Shown here in pieces: positions 43,449 through 55,045 of a DNA stretch of 64,000 nucleotides. Position numbers and translations under genes: made by a program. Positions within the stretch are counted from its first letter, which is position 1. Every line of letters begins with the position of its first letter. The notes under the pieces were generated by a model. The model was not told the DNA's origin and searched no databases. It saw only the letters and a list, made by a program, of their open reading frames with translations. The stretch spans positions 434,001-498,000 of the forward strand of contig CAWUHX010000069.1 in assembly GCA_963922205.1 (NCBI GenBank), given 5' to 3'. This DNA comes from Romanomermis culicivorax. Its lineage: Eukaryota > Nematoda > Enoplea > Mermithida > Mermithidae.

Positions 43449-46400
43449 ATGGACGCTAGTAAAAAAATGGACGCTAAAATCGAGTTGTTGACGCCAAGTT
43501 TGGAAGAATTGGCCGAAAGTATGTAGAATCATAAGGTTGATTATAAATTGTAATTACGCCGAAATGGACACATGACCTGGGACCGGTTTAATCAAAGAGA
43601 CTTGAGCTCCAGCTGAGCTGCAGCTTAAGCTGTAGCATAACTCTGTTATACAATTGCCGTTAAGCTGTAGCTCAGCTGTAGCTTAACTCATGCACACAAA
43701 ATATATCGAGAGAGTTAAGCTGCAGCTGAGCCGTAGCTTAACTCTGTATGTTATAACATTGCCGTTAACGTGCAGCTCAGCTGCAGCTTAACTTTACCGA
43801 TATGTTTTGTGTGTATGAGTTAAGCTACAGCTTAAGCTGCAGCTCAGCACTTAAGTCTCTTTGATGAAACCGGCCCCAGGAGTTTTGCTTTTTGATGCCG
43901 TACGCCAAGATGCACGGATTGATTTCCGCATTAATTCCCTACGTAATGTGAAAAATCCCTAGCACTATCTCTTGAACCATGGGACTTGGGAATCAACGGT
44001 TTACATTGTTTTTAGAACAGTTTCATTTAACAGCCTTGAAACAAAAACTGCGGGAAAATTTCGCCAATGTGAACGTTACAATAGTCGATTGCCCGGATTT
44101 GACCCAATCGCCTTTCGGACTCAAGGCCAGAGGTATAAATTTGGACATGGATTTAAAGTGAGATGTAACAAATCCAGATAAACACTTGAATTCGATATAA
44201 CTCATTGATAAAGAATTTTCTCATATGATGAAACTGTGAGATGACTTTATATCATCGTTTTGTATTTTCTCAAAGTTCGCGATAGCTCAACTCTAGAAAA
44301 ATTATGCGTGGCCGCAGGTTTTAATCCTTAAGCCTGCAGTTTCCATGCTCAGGCTTTGACGAAGCGAGTCAAAAAACACTAAAAGGAACGGAATTACTCC
44401 ATCGTAAAGTCTGTGGTTAGTTTGGTTGCCTTGATTGTTGTATGACCCAATCCAGATGGTCGGCCCGTCAGAAAAACCACTGTCGGTGTGTGGCTCGAAC
44501 TCTCGACCTCCTGCAATGTTGAGCAAACCGAGCCAAGCGGGTGGTTCGAAAATTGTGATTGTAGCGATAGTGGAAAATGAGTAATTTCTTTATATTTTCC
44601 TTCTTTACCTTATTTTTTTCTTTGTCGGTATTTCTTTTTTATTTCGTTTTCTGTATGTATTGCTTGTGTTTTTGTTTATGCATGTTTTACGTTTTCATCT
44701 TTTGTCTCCACTTTTTCTTTCATTTTTTTTCTTGTCATATACTTTTTTACTCATGAAACAATACATTGAAAGAAATAAAATATGAGGGAAAGTTACGATA
44801 AAGAAAAAGGAACATAGAGAAAGCAGCAAGAAAGAAAGAAAAAAATAATGGGGAAAAAGAACGAAAAAAGGAAAAGAGAAGAAGAACAGAAAAGAGAAAG
44901 ATAAAGAAATAAATCAAAAAATAAGATGAATATTGAGTAAGAATGAAGAATCACAAAGGAGAAAATTACGGGAGACTATGGTTATTCAAAATGACAACTT
45001 AGTTTCATGAGCAAAAAAGAAGACGTTGATGATAACAAAAAAGGAAATGAAAGAAAGCAGAGGCAAAAGATAAAAACGTAAAAATGTACTAAACAAAAAT
45101 ATAGGCAACGCAGCCAGAAAACAGAAAAAAACATAAGATACAGAAGCAAAATGTGAAAAAAGTTTTCTTACATTCTCGATACTTCATTTGATAATCGCCA
45201 AATCGAGAATCACTCAATCTAGAATTCGTTCGCTTGAGAATCGTTAACACGAAATTTCGCTTAAATATATTGAACTAGTTTATTAGAAAATGCCCGTATG
45301 AGGCAGAAAAAAGAATATACTTGGTTGGATAGTTGCCAAGCTAGAAAAAGAAGTGAACTATATTTTTGAGAACTCGGGTTAAAGTTGGAAAAAATTCACT
45401 TTTTTTCTGCCCCATAGGGGAATTTTCTAACAAACTAGTCCACTTCTTTTTAGTGGGCCTCAGCCATGTATGGAAACTTTCGTAGAAGCACATTGAAGTT
45501 TTAAATTTGGTCATCTTCACATCAAAAAAAATATAGAACAATCCTAAAGCTACGAATTCTCACTTTCGGTAAAAGTGGAAGATGTTTAAATCGCACAGAA
45601 CTTAAAATACGTTGTAAACATAGTGTAAAGTGACCATTTCCATTCAATTTCTCAAGATCGAGAACCCCTCAATCCAAAAAACCGCAGAAATACTTTTGTT
45701 TACACACTAAACAATTTTGTGTGTGAAGTGACTGTGTCCATTAAATTCCCGTGGTCAAAAACCCCTTCCTAAAAGAATCACAAAAATACGCCTGTTTATA
45801 CCCGAAATAATTTTTTTGTGTCAACTGGCCGCATCCATCGAATTCCCAATGATCGAAAACCCCTTCCTCCTAAAAGTCACGGGAGTACCTTCATTTACAT
45901 TAGTAATTTTTTTTTGTGTAAAGTGACCGCATTCATTAAATTCCTCCTGGTCGAAAACCCGTTCCACCAAAAAATCACGAAAATATGCTTGTTTACACCT
46001 GAGATAATTTTTTTTTGTGCTAAATGACGAATCCATTGAATTGCCCACAGTCGAAAACCCCTTCCACAAAAAATACGGAAATACGCTTGTTTACACCCGG
46101 GATGTTTTTTGTGTAAAGTGACCGCATCCATTAAATTTCCCGTAGTCCAAAACCCCTTGCCCCAAATAATCAAGAAAATGCGCTTGTTTACACCCGGGAT
46201 AATTTTTTGTGTAAAGTGACCACGTCTGTTGAATTCTTCATGATCGAAAACCTTAGCTCCTCATAAATCTCAATAAGGCTACCGGTTCAATTGAAACTGC
46301 GAAAAATTCAGACATCGTAGTGCACTATGCTGCAAAAAAAATTTTTTTTCGAAGCCGTAAGTTTATATAACAAAATTGCCAAATTTCGCGGTTTCGGGGA

Positions 46401-49400
46401 CTTTGGACAACCATATAATTGAATGGAGGCCATATTTCAAAAAAATAAAAAATCACATTTGAGACTGCATCCCCAAGATGCTTAGGCCAAAGTATGGAGC
46501 TTTTATATGCCACACCCATTGCTGGGCATGGTGGAACTGGGGGGGGCCTTAAAAAGTGCGTTTTTAGCATGTTTTTGGGGCCCCACCGAGCATCACTTGC
46601 AGATGGAGGCGAAATGACAAAAGGCACCCTATAGCTTACCCCTATGCCCGAAATTAAGAAAAAAACCCGAAGGTTCTAGCTCTTACCGTTTTTGTTCTAG
46701 AGGACATGAAATTTGGGGGCCAAGTATATTGTAGATTGAGCTATCGCGCCACCCTATGATGACGGAAAAACAAAAAAATGATCATTTGTTAAGCGGCTGG
46801 AATGAAAATTCAAAAGTTGGATTTATTTGACTCGTTGTTCACTATGTAATCAACGTCAGTTGCCTAATTTGTTAATCATTCGCGTCTTAAAGTCTGTCCG
46901 ATGCAGGAGTGTGTTGACTCAATAGGTTTAGGATTTTGGAAAAGCGGACTTTTGTTCAAAAAGATTTTTGTGCAACGCATCCCCTTACCTCGATTGCACA
47001 GCTAAACCTAAGTTTCGGACTGAGCCTAACCCTAAGCCTAAGCCCGCATCAAAGAAAGGTGACAATGAAATTCTGATGTAACAGAGAATTTAAATATTCG
47101 TAACGGGATATTGCTAGTGTCGGAGTCTACAAATCAAGAAATCTACTAAAGTCTACAAATCATTATTCGAGTTAACGGGATATTTGAGGTATTTCGAAGT
47201 AATGAGACGTTCGAGGTAAGGGTACACAACCGATCTTGATCCTGTCGACCAGGGAGGCAGCAGTACGATAACAAATTTTAATCATGGTAGTGTAAAAATG
47301 TGCACTACTGAAATTTAAGGGTCATAGTTTTCATACGGGTTTAGAACTATTTTAGGTTACCCAATGTATACTTTAAATTTTGAGTACGGACAAAACACCA
47401 CAATCGTACTATAGACAATATTGCGTTGTTACCTCGACCACAACCTAGGTTGGCCATACCTCGACTGCATAAAGAGGTCCCTAAAAATTTGAAGTGATCC
47501 ATGAGCCTTCTAAGTCTGAGACTAAGTCTAAGCCCGAATCTGATTCTAAGTGCACACCAAAGCCTAAGCCTACACCCAAGCCTAAGCCTGAGCCTATTTG
47601 TATTGAGTTTGCATGCCAATTTTGTTCTCTCAATTTTGTACCCTCAAATTGTATCTATGATAGTGTAATTTATTAAAAGTGCAATGTCATTCCTTACAAC
47701 ACTATTTGGTATATAAAAAGTAGAGGTGAAGGTATAGTAATAAAAGAGGAGTTTTTTAAAATAAACACGATCGAGGTGACGAGAATGTAAAATATTAGTC
47801 GAGGTGAAGAGACACAACGCTATTGATGGTGCGTTCAAGTTCTGGAAGTTTTTATGAACTAAACCAGTATGAACTATCTGTGTTGCGATTTACAAAAACA
47901 TGTCTTCAGTTTTTTGACTCTCTCATGTTTCGAAAGTCCTTTTATGAACAGTTTGGTGACCTCTTTATCATCAACAAATGCCAAAAACAAAGTAAGAACG
48001 AATCTTTAATAAAATAATACAACTAATATTTTTCTTATTTCCACTTAGATCAGATATTATTTATTCTTTAGGAATTTGCGGTTCACAAAGGATCGTAGAT
48101 GTCGGCGGACCGGGCAATCTATTCCCCGTTATCAAAAAAACGGTGAGTGCACCGGCTAGATTGTTTTGACATTTTAATCTTATATTAGACTACCATTCTA
48201 GACGTATAAACTCGACGAAATATGCAAAACAGCGGAACTGGAATCATGTTTGGCAATTGGACCTGGTGCTGGACCTGTTCATTTGTTGGGCTACAATACA
48301 GAGGCGAGCTTATCATTGTTTTCAGACTGGAATATTCACCACTGAAAATAGTGGGTCGATCTCTAGTGGTGGATTACTCATCATTAGATACTGATTTGTT
48401 AAAAGTTTCCTGACATGCTTTATGGTGTGTGATGATAATCATCATTAGATACTGACTTCTCCGGATCAATGTTCAAGCTAACCCTGGTCTGTAACATAAT
48501 ATTGCACAAGAATAATTTGTTTTGTCCTTTTTTGGTCGTTCATAATGTTTACGCGAGTCCAAATCGGTCCCAATATGGTTCGTACCTCATTTTCAATATC
48601 CAACCGACCCACGATTACCCGAAACCCTACGCCGTACGACATTTATCCAATGCAACAGCCAACGAATTTGCTTTAATGTCTAATTTACTGCTGTCCGAAG
48701 GAAAAAGCGGCAAAGTGAGTTGACGTACAGAGAAATTATAATTTCCAAGTGCGAAAGTATAAAAGCTCGTTTTTCAGCACAAACTATGGTACATCTTGAA
48801 GTTGGTCAATCAAATTGAGTTACTATGGGAAAGATATCATTCGTTGCTTTTTGGGAGCATTGATGAGTTTTTGGAAATTTTATTTTTTCGAGCATTCGCT
48901 TGTGAAAACTTTGTTGAAATTGCGTCTGTGAGAGAAAATAGAAAATCTGATACTGTCGACTAATTTTTCAGTATGAAAATTTTTCATCTAAATCGATTTC
49001 CTTCCATCAACAGTATAGTCGCATGGATAAGAAAAACAAGATCGCGGAATATGTTTTGAGGTACATGGGGACTCAACGGATTTTTTCAGTCTTAGAGCCC
49101 AGGCCGGGCGTGTACCGTGAAGATTTTCTTGCGGCTCCTGTATGCCCTGATTTAAAACTTGCTGGTGTCGAATCTGTACCAAATGCAAAATTAGCATGCT
49201 TTTCAAGGTTCTGAAAGTGGAAGCGTCGAAAAGAACGGGTAACGAAAATTTTGTCACTCAAATGAGAAAAGGATTGGAGGCCAAATACGGTCACGAAAAA
49301 ACGCCGGTCGGTTTAGGAGGCGTTTTCTTGTGCAAAAACGGAGAAATCAAGATGCACGTTATGGTAAGCACACTGAAACCTTTCCGATGATTTTGTGTCA

Positions 49401-52147
49401 AGGAGGGTTCCGAAACCTCCCACACTTTTGGTTACCGTATAGTTGTAGCTTTAGCTACCGAAATTTATCAGTCCGTTTTTCGAAATGTTAAATTAAAATA
49501 AGTGAAGCAATTACTACTTCATATTTTCAATTTTTGCGACTAAATGTTGCACATAACTGGAACTTTGTCAGCCTCCTCATCTGATCATTACAATTTTTGA
49601 ATACAAATTATATAGTAAAAGATTTTTTCATAAGAATTTTGGATGATACCTATTTTTTGTCATTTTTCGATTTTCAAGCTTTTTATGAAGAGAGATTATA
49701 GATTGTTGAACCCACAGGGCTTCGGTAAGAATTTATACTTGATTGCTTTTGGGAATTCTTTATAAAAATTTTGAGAATTAGAATTTCACTTTCAACTATT
49801 TATTGTAAGTCTAACACGGAAAGAAGTGGCGTGGAATTTGGCTCGAGACATAAATATAAGGATGGTCCAAAAAACGGCAGGTCTAAAATAACTTGTATTT
49901 CCTGTTAACTTAAGTTATAATATTCGGGTTCCGTCCCTCAAGTAGCATATGGATCTAATTTCTCATCTCTTTCATTGTCTATGTCTGCAATATGCCATGA
50001 GTTGCATTTTTGTTTCATTTCTCAAAAGATATCCAGAAGTATTCGAAAGCAACGTAAGCTTACTTTGAAACGCTTTACCAGTTATGAATTTAACAGGTTC
50101 ATTTGCAGTTTTCGAAAACTTTCAATGTTTCTTCAATTGGGAGCTGTAGAGGGATCCGAGATTCGTTTTAAGCTAATTGGAATCGAATTTTGGTAGGCAA
50201 TGGTCCCAAGTCAAAATTTCTCATTCACGTCAATGTTCTAGAGCACTATTTTTCCCCATAATTTTTTATTTTTGTGGAATCTGTCGAAAAAGAGTCTTTG
50301 AAAAATCACTAAAGTGAGTGGTTTTGCATAAAGCCTCACCTATCAGCCTATGAAATTCGGACATGTAGGAACTTTTGACTCGTCATACTAAAGTAATTTT
50401 CCTTCCGAACGCAAAGGATCGAAAATGGTAACTGTAAGGTGGAATTTCTAGGCGGTTAGTTTTTCTGGATCACCCTGTACGAATTTACTGCGTTCGACGA
50501 TATGAGAAATTGACTAGGACACGTAATTCGTTGATTTAGTGACTTGAATGATCAACTGAGTACTAGTCATTGAAAATTGAAATACTTTTTTCGAATCAAT
50601 ACAGAATAGTTTCAAAATGCGAATAAAAACCTACATGCTTGTCATTCGGCAGTTTTGGATATTTATTGAATCAAAGCACTCAGCACAATCCCGCGAATCA
50701 AGTTTTTCTAAACGGCATACAACTCAGCGATCAATCTTATCTAGTCAAAATTGTTCTGTGTATACCGATCATCGAACTTTCAGATGCAAAATTTGATCGT
50801 TTTGTATCATACGGAATGAATAGCACATCACTATCTGGACGCTTTATTAACTTAAGAGATACAGTAATCAGATTAATTCGTTTGAACACGGCTAATCGAA
50901 GTCAATTGTGTTAGTCTTGTAGATTCTACGGCGTCAGGTTCACCCTGACAGTACAATTGAACTATGTTGGCTGTGCCAAATCTTATCTTACTCGCATCAC
51001 TGCAGTCGGTTTTTCTTGAAATGCTCGTAAATAATAACAGTGGAAAGTAAGTACTGTTTCATATTTTCACGATTTTCTGCTGAACCAGAATGTCATACAG
51101 AATTTAAAATTTCTGGGTATGTTCAACTAACCTTTGATATCCAAATACAGTGCTAACTTTTGTCATTTTCCTCTACAAGTATTTTAGTGAAATTCTTCAT
51201 TCTGTCAATGAATTATGCTTTTATCACTAAAATCTCACAAGTTCATTCGAATTAAAGTTTGTGTTTTTGGAAATCTATCAACTGACATCAACTTTGTGCG
51301 TTTTGAATTGATGAGGACTTTCGCCAACTTCTCTTTGTCGCCCATAATCACAATTCTAGTCGTATTTGTCATTTTCGATCAATATTTCCGACAATATCAC
51401 ACTTCTTTGCCATATATTTTTTTCAGTCGGAGTTGCCTCGAGAAGCTTTTCCGGACAAGGACTACATAGAGAAGGTGTGGCTCAAATATTACAACATGAA
51501 CGGCCCTATGACGTCGGCCAGTATATTTTTATCACATGATCCGGTAAGAGTATTGATGTTTCTGACCGTGAAATGATAATTGTAAGTTTTGACTTGAAAA
51601 TGGATTTTTCGAGATACATAGAAAGAATTGCATCGGGTGTGGTTCAATGCATTAGGCTTCTAATGGTCTGTTTTTCTTGAAATGCTGTGTTGAAACCGAA
51701 GGAAAAAATTTATTCCATATTTTTCTTATTTTCTGTTCAACCATTGGTCATATTAGACGAAAAATTGTGTCTGCTAAGTACTCGGTACCCTCAGTTTCCA
51801 GAAACATGACAAACTAACGTGTCATGTTATACCGAGAAAATTAACAGAAGTAAAATTTCTGCCTCACTTAGAACTGAAGGCTGGATTTACAAAAAATTCT
51901 GTCTTCTCACTTCTTTTCACTTTTGTATTAACGGCTATCTCGAGACGAAAATATGCACATCGCTGCACTTGGGTTCATAAACATTCTTTTTTAGGGTTTG
52001 GACTTGCGAGTGGAACATTCACATAGCTACAGTAATCATGGCGATGGCGGCCATTACCATTACGATTTAAGCCCTGATGACATACAGTACGAGGGCTACT
52101 TTACGCCGGCTGAATTCCTTTATCGTATCGACAGGGTGCCTTATTGA
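43449..52147 (+). CDS. C11orf54: C11orf54/PTD012-family ester hydrolase (DUF1907), eight exons
   Basis: The family is a zinc-dependent ester hydrolase known from the human protein. Exons: 43449-43518, 44034-44132, 48072-48142, 48202 to about 48317, about 48558-48714, 49208-49363, 51427-51543 and 51995-52147; total about 312 residues, the family length being about 315. Recognisable stretches in order: [90 protein letters not shown], then [18 protein letters not shown] and HYHYD with the zinc-ligand histidines, and [13 protein letters not shown]. All junctions keep phase. The exon 4/5 border is uncertain because its donor (GTTTTC) and acceptor (ACGCGAG) are weak. An in-frame ATG at 43278 would add 57 hydrophobic-rich residues. 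GGTTTAG at 43432-43438 could be an acceptor just upstream of the chosen start, which gives the family length. Confidence 0.92.
43578..43877. mobile_element. Palindromic MITE rich in AGCTGCAGCT (intron 1 of C11orf54 homologue)
   Basis: Inverted ends GGACCGGTTTAATCAAAGAG and CTCTTTGATGAAACCGGCCC enclose repeated TTAAGCTGCAGCTGAGC / GCTCAGCTGCAGCTTAA units with an internal near-palindrome. A shorter relative lies at about 62320-62445. No coding capacity. Confidence 0.7.
44330..44545 (-). repeat. tRNA-derived SINE-like element (intron 2)
   Basis: On the minus strand, TGGCTCGGTTTG (A-box-like) is followed about 30 bases on by GAGTTCGAGCC, a good match to the polymerase III B box. An unrelated tail to about 44330 follows. 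The arrangement is that of a tRNA-derived SINE. No intact cloverleaf is claimed. Confidence 0.45.
44575..45160. repeat. Pyrimidine/purine-rich dispersed repeat (copy 1)
   Basis: A T/C-rich half followed by an A/G-rich half. Blocks such as GTATATGACAAGAAAAAA, CCATAGTCT and TTATTCAAAATGAC recur in inverted orientation at 63300-63780. No gene. Confidence 0.5.
45619..46255 (+). repeat. Tandem satellite, about 98-bp unit, 6.4 copies (intron 2)
   Basis: Units start near 45619, 45728, 45827, 45927, 46024, 46120 and 46216. Each holds TGACCGCATCCATTAAATTC, GTCGAAAACCCCTTCC, CGCTTGTTTACACCCGGGAT and a T-run followed by GTGTAAAG. Divergence is moderate, so it is not freshly expanded. It lies in intron 2 of the C11orf54 homologue. 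Confidence 0.88.
46955..47245 (+). repeat. Dispersed repeat carrying TTAGGC-like units (copy 2)
   Basis: Direct repeat of 42690-43020, inside intron 2 of the C11orf54 homologue. Contains CCTAACCCTAAGCCTAAGCC. Confidence 0.65.
47500..47610. repeat. Degenerate interstitial (TTAGGC)n-like tract
   Basis: CCTAAG units recur (AAGCCTAAGCCTACACCC, AAGCCTAAGCCTGAGCC). On the minus strand they read TTAGGC, the nematode telomere unit. A similar plus-strand tract is at 58725-58795. Confidence 0.6.
51005..51200 (+). mobile_element. MITE copy (TATAGTCTG family), partial (intron 6)
   Basis: Starts GCAGTCGGTTTTTCTTGAAATG and continues through AGTGGAAAGTAAGTACTG. The right end is lost. Weaker fragments of the family start at about 49470, 51660 and 52815. 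Confidence 0.6.
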
Positions 52148-53794
52148 TACTTTTTGAAATTTAATTGTGTAGTAATAACGATGTATTCTGATTTAATGAA
52201 TCATGCTTCAATTTAAGATTTCCTCTTTCTGCAAGTGGTTTAATTTTATAATCCTGCGGGTGTTACATGGGCAACTAAACAGAACACTCCGAACTGTAGC
52301 AATTTTTTTTCTAGAAAGTTCCAACTTGTCGAGGGTCCACGAATTCTCAAATTGTACAAAATGTTGACCTAAAAATTTTTTGTAGTCGAAGTGATCGACA
52401 AATGTGAAATTAGAATCAATGATTTACAAAATACTACTCATGTCAAAGATTTTTCACCAGCCATGTCAAGACCATAGATTACTGGGAAAGATAAGTTCGA
52501 AAAATTATCCGAAATGAATAATTTGGTCTCCATAAGCTCTGCACCATTCGGGAAATTTGTTCTCATCGAACTTACATTCTAGGATCGACGTGAACTTCGT
52601 GTCGTCATCCAGGTATCCTTGACGGCGCGGTGCACATCGTCTGAAAGTCCGAAAAACCTTTACATTAGTGCTTCCGATGAGCGAATGAGCTACCACAATA
52701 TATCAGCCATCTAATGCCCGTAGTTATACAAGTGCAAATCCTTATGGTCAGTTACAGTTTCTGATTATTGATGTGCCAATGATCCTTGTATTTCTCCAAC
52801 GGGGCACGTTTTCTACAGTCTGCTTTTCGTGAAATGCTTATAAATGAACTGTCCATATTTCATTTTAGAAAAAGCGATCTGTCTTACAGCAACCTGATGA
52901 AATAGTTTGAAAGCTTTTTTCTAATTTTGTTCAGATTTTTGGTATGCATTGTCACTTTTAACTCATCCAAGCCTCCCCTGCTTTTCCCCGTAGGATGATT
53001 AAAATTTAATTGGAAAAAAACCTGTTTTTCACCATTAAATTCAACATCTTTGGAGATTTTTATGTTCGAAATTTTTCAGCAATATGAATGAATAAAGGCG
53101 GTTTGCATTTCGTAAAACACGATTTCATGTTCAAAATTAATCATATCTCAAAGTGGGATATTTTGGGTAGTTTTGTGCGCTGAATTTCATGGTTCATAAC
53201 TTTTGGTTATAAATGAAAAGTCACGCCGCTACATTACGCCAAAGTTTGAACTTTGATGATTTTTTGACATTTTTCAATGGTCTTGCTAACCAAGCGGCAT
53301 TTCGGGATTAGAGTGATCTAATTCGATAGATGAATAATCATTTTTTTAGAATATAATTTGTTTTGGTGTCATATTTACAGTAAATCATGGCACATTACAC
53401 CTTTTAAAAAAGTTTAAAATGTCGAAAATTAGCTGACAAAATTGAAAAAATTTTGTTCATGAGCACTCCGAGAACCTTCCCATCGAATGCCGCAGAATTT
53501 TATCTTCTTATTTTATAGCTCATGCATTCTTACCATATTCGTAAAATTTTTATCAAGATTTTGGTACCCTTTGGGGAGTAGATGTGAAAGTAACATCATC
53601 GTTGTCGTGCACCGTTTTGAGAGCTATAGAGATATGCACATACTGCACGTCATTCAAATATGTTTTTGAATCTGGATAGACGCCCAACAAATAAAGTTCC
53701 AGGAATTCAGGATGCGTCTTTAACTAATACATTATAAGAAAAAATGTGGCTCGATTTCGATTGATCTAAGTTTGATGGATGTCGAACGAAGGAT

Positions 53795-53855
53795 TGGGTA
53801 GCAGATCCGCTACCTAGTGCACATCCGCTACCATAGTCAGATCCGCTACTAGACA
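53795..53855 (-). repeat. Short tandem GTAGCGGATCTG repeat, inverted copy
   Basis: About 2.5 units, read on the minus strand as GTAGCGGATCTG then GTAGCGGATGTGCACTAG. The same phrase on the plus strand is at 54968-55045, some 1.15 kb away. Confidence 0.6.
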
Positions 53856-54674
53856 GCAAAAAATGTGAAAAAAGTTTTGCTATTGTTCTCATAAGGGTTT
53901 TCCGAAGACAAAAGAATAAAAGGAAATGGAATACGGTAGGCGTTCTGCGTGGTAAAAAATATTTTGTTTGCCACTTTTATGGAACCGCAAGAATGGTTAA
54001 AAAACGTAATACTACAGGGAGTCTACCAAAAGATAAGTCACTAATGAGTAAAGATACGTAATAAAATCATAAAAATAGCCACGCAACCACATTCTAATGC
54101 CTGAAAAATTCATATTTACATAACAAAGTGACCACACAAGCACCTCGAGTGACAGAACAATCAGCCTAGGCGAACGTTTTTCATTCTTTACCTGTACCAA
54201 TCCGGGTGATGAAAATATCGTTTTTGTTTTGTTTTTTAATTTTTTTCAAATACTTTTTTAAATTATTTTCAAATATTTTATCATTTTGAGTTCAAAATAA
54301 AAAAAACTTTTGTTGAATATACCTCCCGAGTAGACCAAAGACTGAATATTTTCAGCAAACTTGGATCCATGGCAATTATCCCATTTCTATCGAAAATTAT
54401 TGGGATAACCCTGGGTTTAGAACAACAAACCACTGCATCTCACCGGGGTTCGTGGCACGCATTTGGCAGAACACAATTTCTTGCATTTACTTCTGAAAAT
54501 ACGGGGCAAATTGAAAATTTTGAGTCGCATCGGTTGCAACCGCATATTTCCCAATTTTTAACGAATGAAATTTTAAATTTTCACGATACATGCGCCATCT
54601 ATTTGGTAAAAAAATTAAATGATCCTAGTAATTTGTAAATGTATACTATACATTCTTCCATAATGAAATCCTAC

Positions 54675-54925
54675 CTATAGTCTGTTTTTCTTGAAATGCT
54701 TCCAAATAATGAAAGTGGAAAGCAAGTAGTATTTCAGATTTTTGCGATTTTCTGACGAACAAAATACCATGTAGGACTGGAAATTTGTGAGCATACTGAC
54801 CTAACCTTTAGCAATTGTTCGAGTGAAAAATTTTACAAAAAGAATTTTATGTAAACGATTTTGACGACAGTACTGATTTGTGTCACTTTTCTATTTGGGA
54901 GCATTTTATAAAAAACAGACTATAG
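54675..54925 (+). mobile_element. MITE, complete copy of the TATAGTCTG family (251 bp)
   Basis: Both ends read CTATAGTCTG... and ...CAGACTATAG with TTTTT/AAAAA next to them. The inverted repeat extends weakly to GAAATGCTTCCAAATA versus TATTTGGGAGCATTTTA. A TA target duplication, as used by Tc1/mariner elements, would fit (TA inside CTATAG). No coding capacity. At least seven other copies or fragments lie between 33.5 and 52.9 kb. Confidence 0.8.
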
Positions 54926-54967
54926 GTCGTTCAACGCAAAAAGTAAACGTAACGTGTACCTCAGCAG

Positions 54968-55045
54968 AAAGTAGCGGATGTGCACTAGGTAGCGGATCTG
55001 ACTATGGTAGCGTATGTGCACTGGGTAGCGGATCTGGCACCGACC
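54968..55045 (+). repeat. Short tandem GTAGCGGATCTG repeat
   Basis: Three to four units of GTAGCGGAT/CTGACTATG or TGCACTGG type. Inverted relative to 53795-53855. Confidence 0.6.

Noticed and set aside
44330-44545. True tRNA gene on the minus strand
   Set aside because: B box and A-box-like motifs are present but I could not form an acceptor stem or anticodon arm. A SINE-like derivative is more likely.
49023-49214. 63-codon ORF between exons 5 and 6 of the C11orf54 homologue
   Set aside because: The family alignment runs directly from exon 5 to exon 6 in phase 0, so there is no room for this segment. It is probably chance.
52505-52696. Minus-strand ORF with exon-like splice signals (52640-52576)
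   Set aside because: Acceptor and donor look good, but only about 20 residues are encoded and no neighbouring exon was found. Kept only as a note.
54369-54638. 89-codon ORF
   Set aside because: No family signature, no splice-site support, ordinary AT-rich composition.
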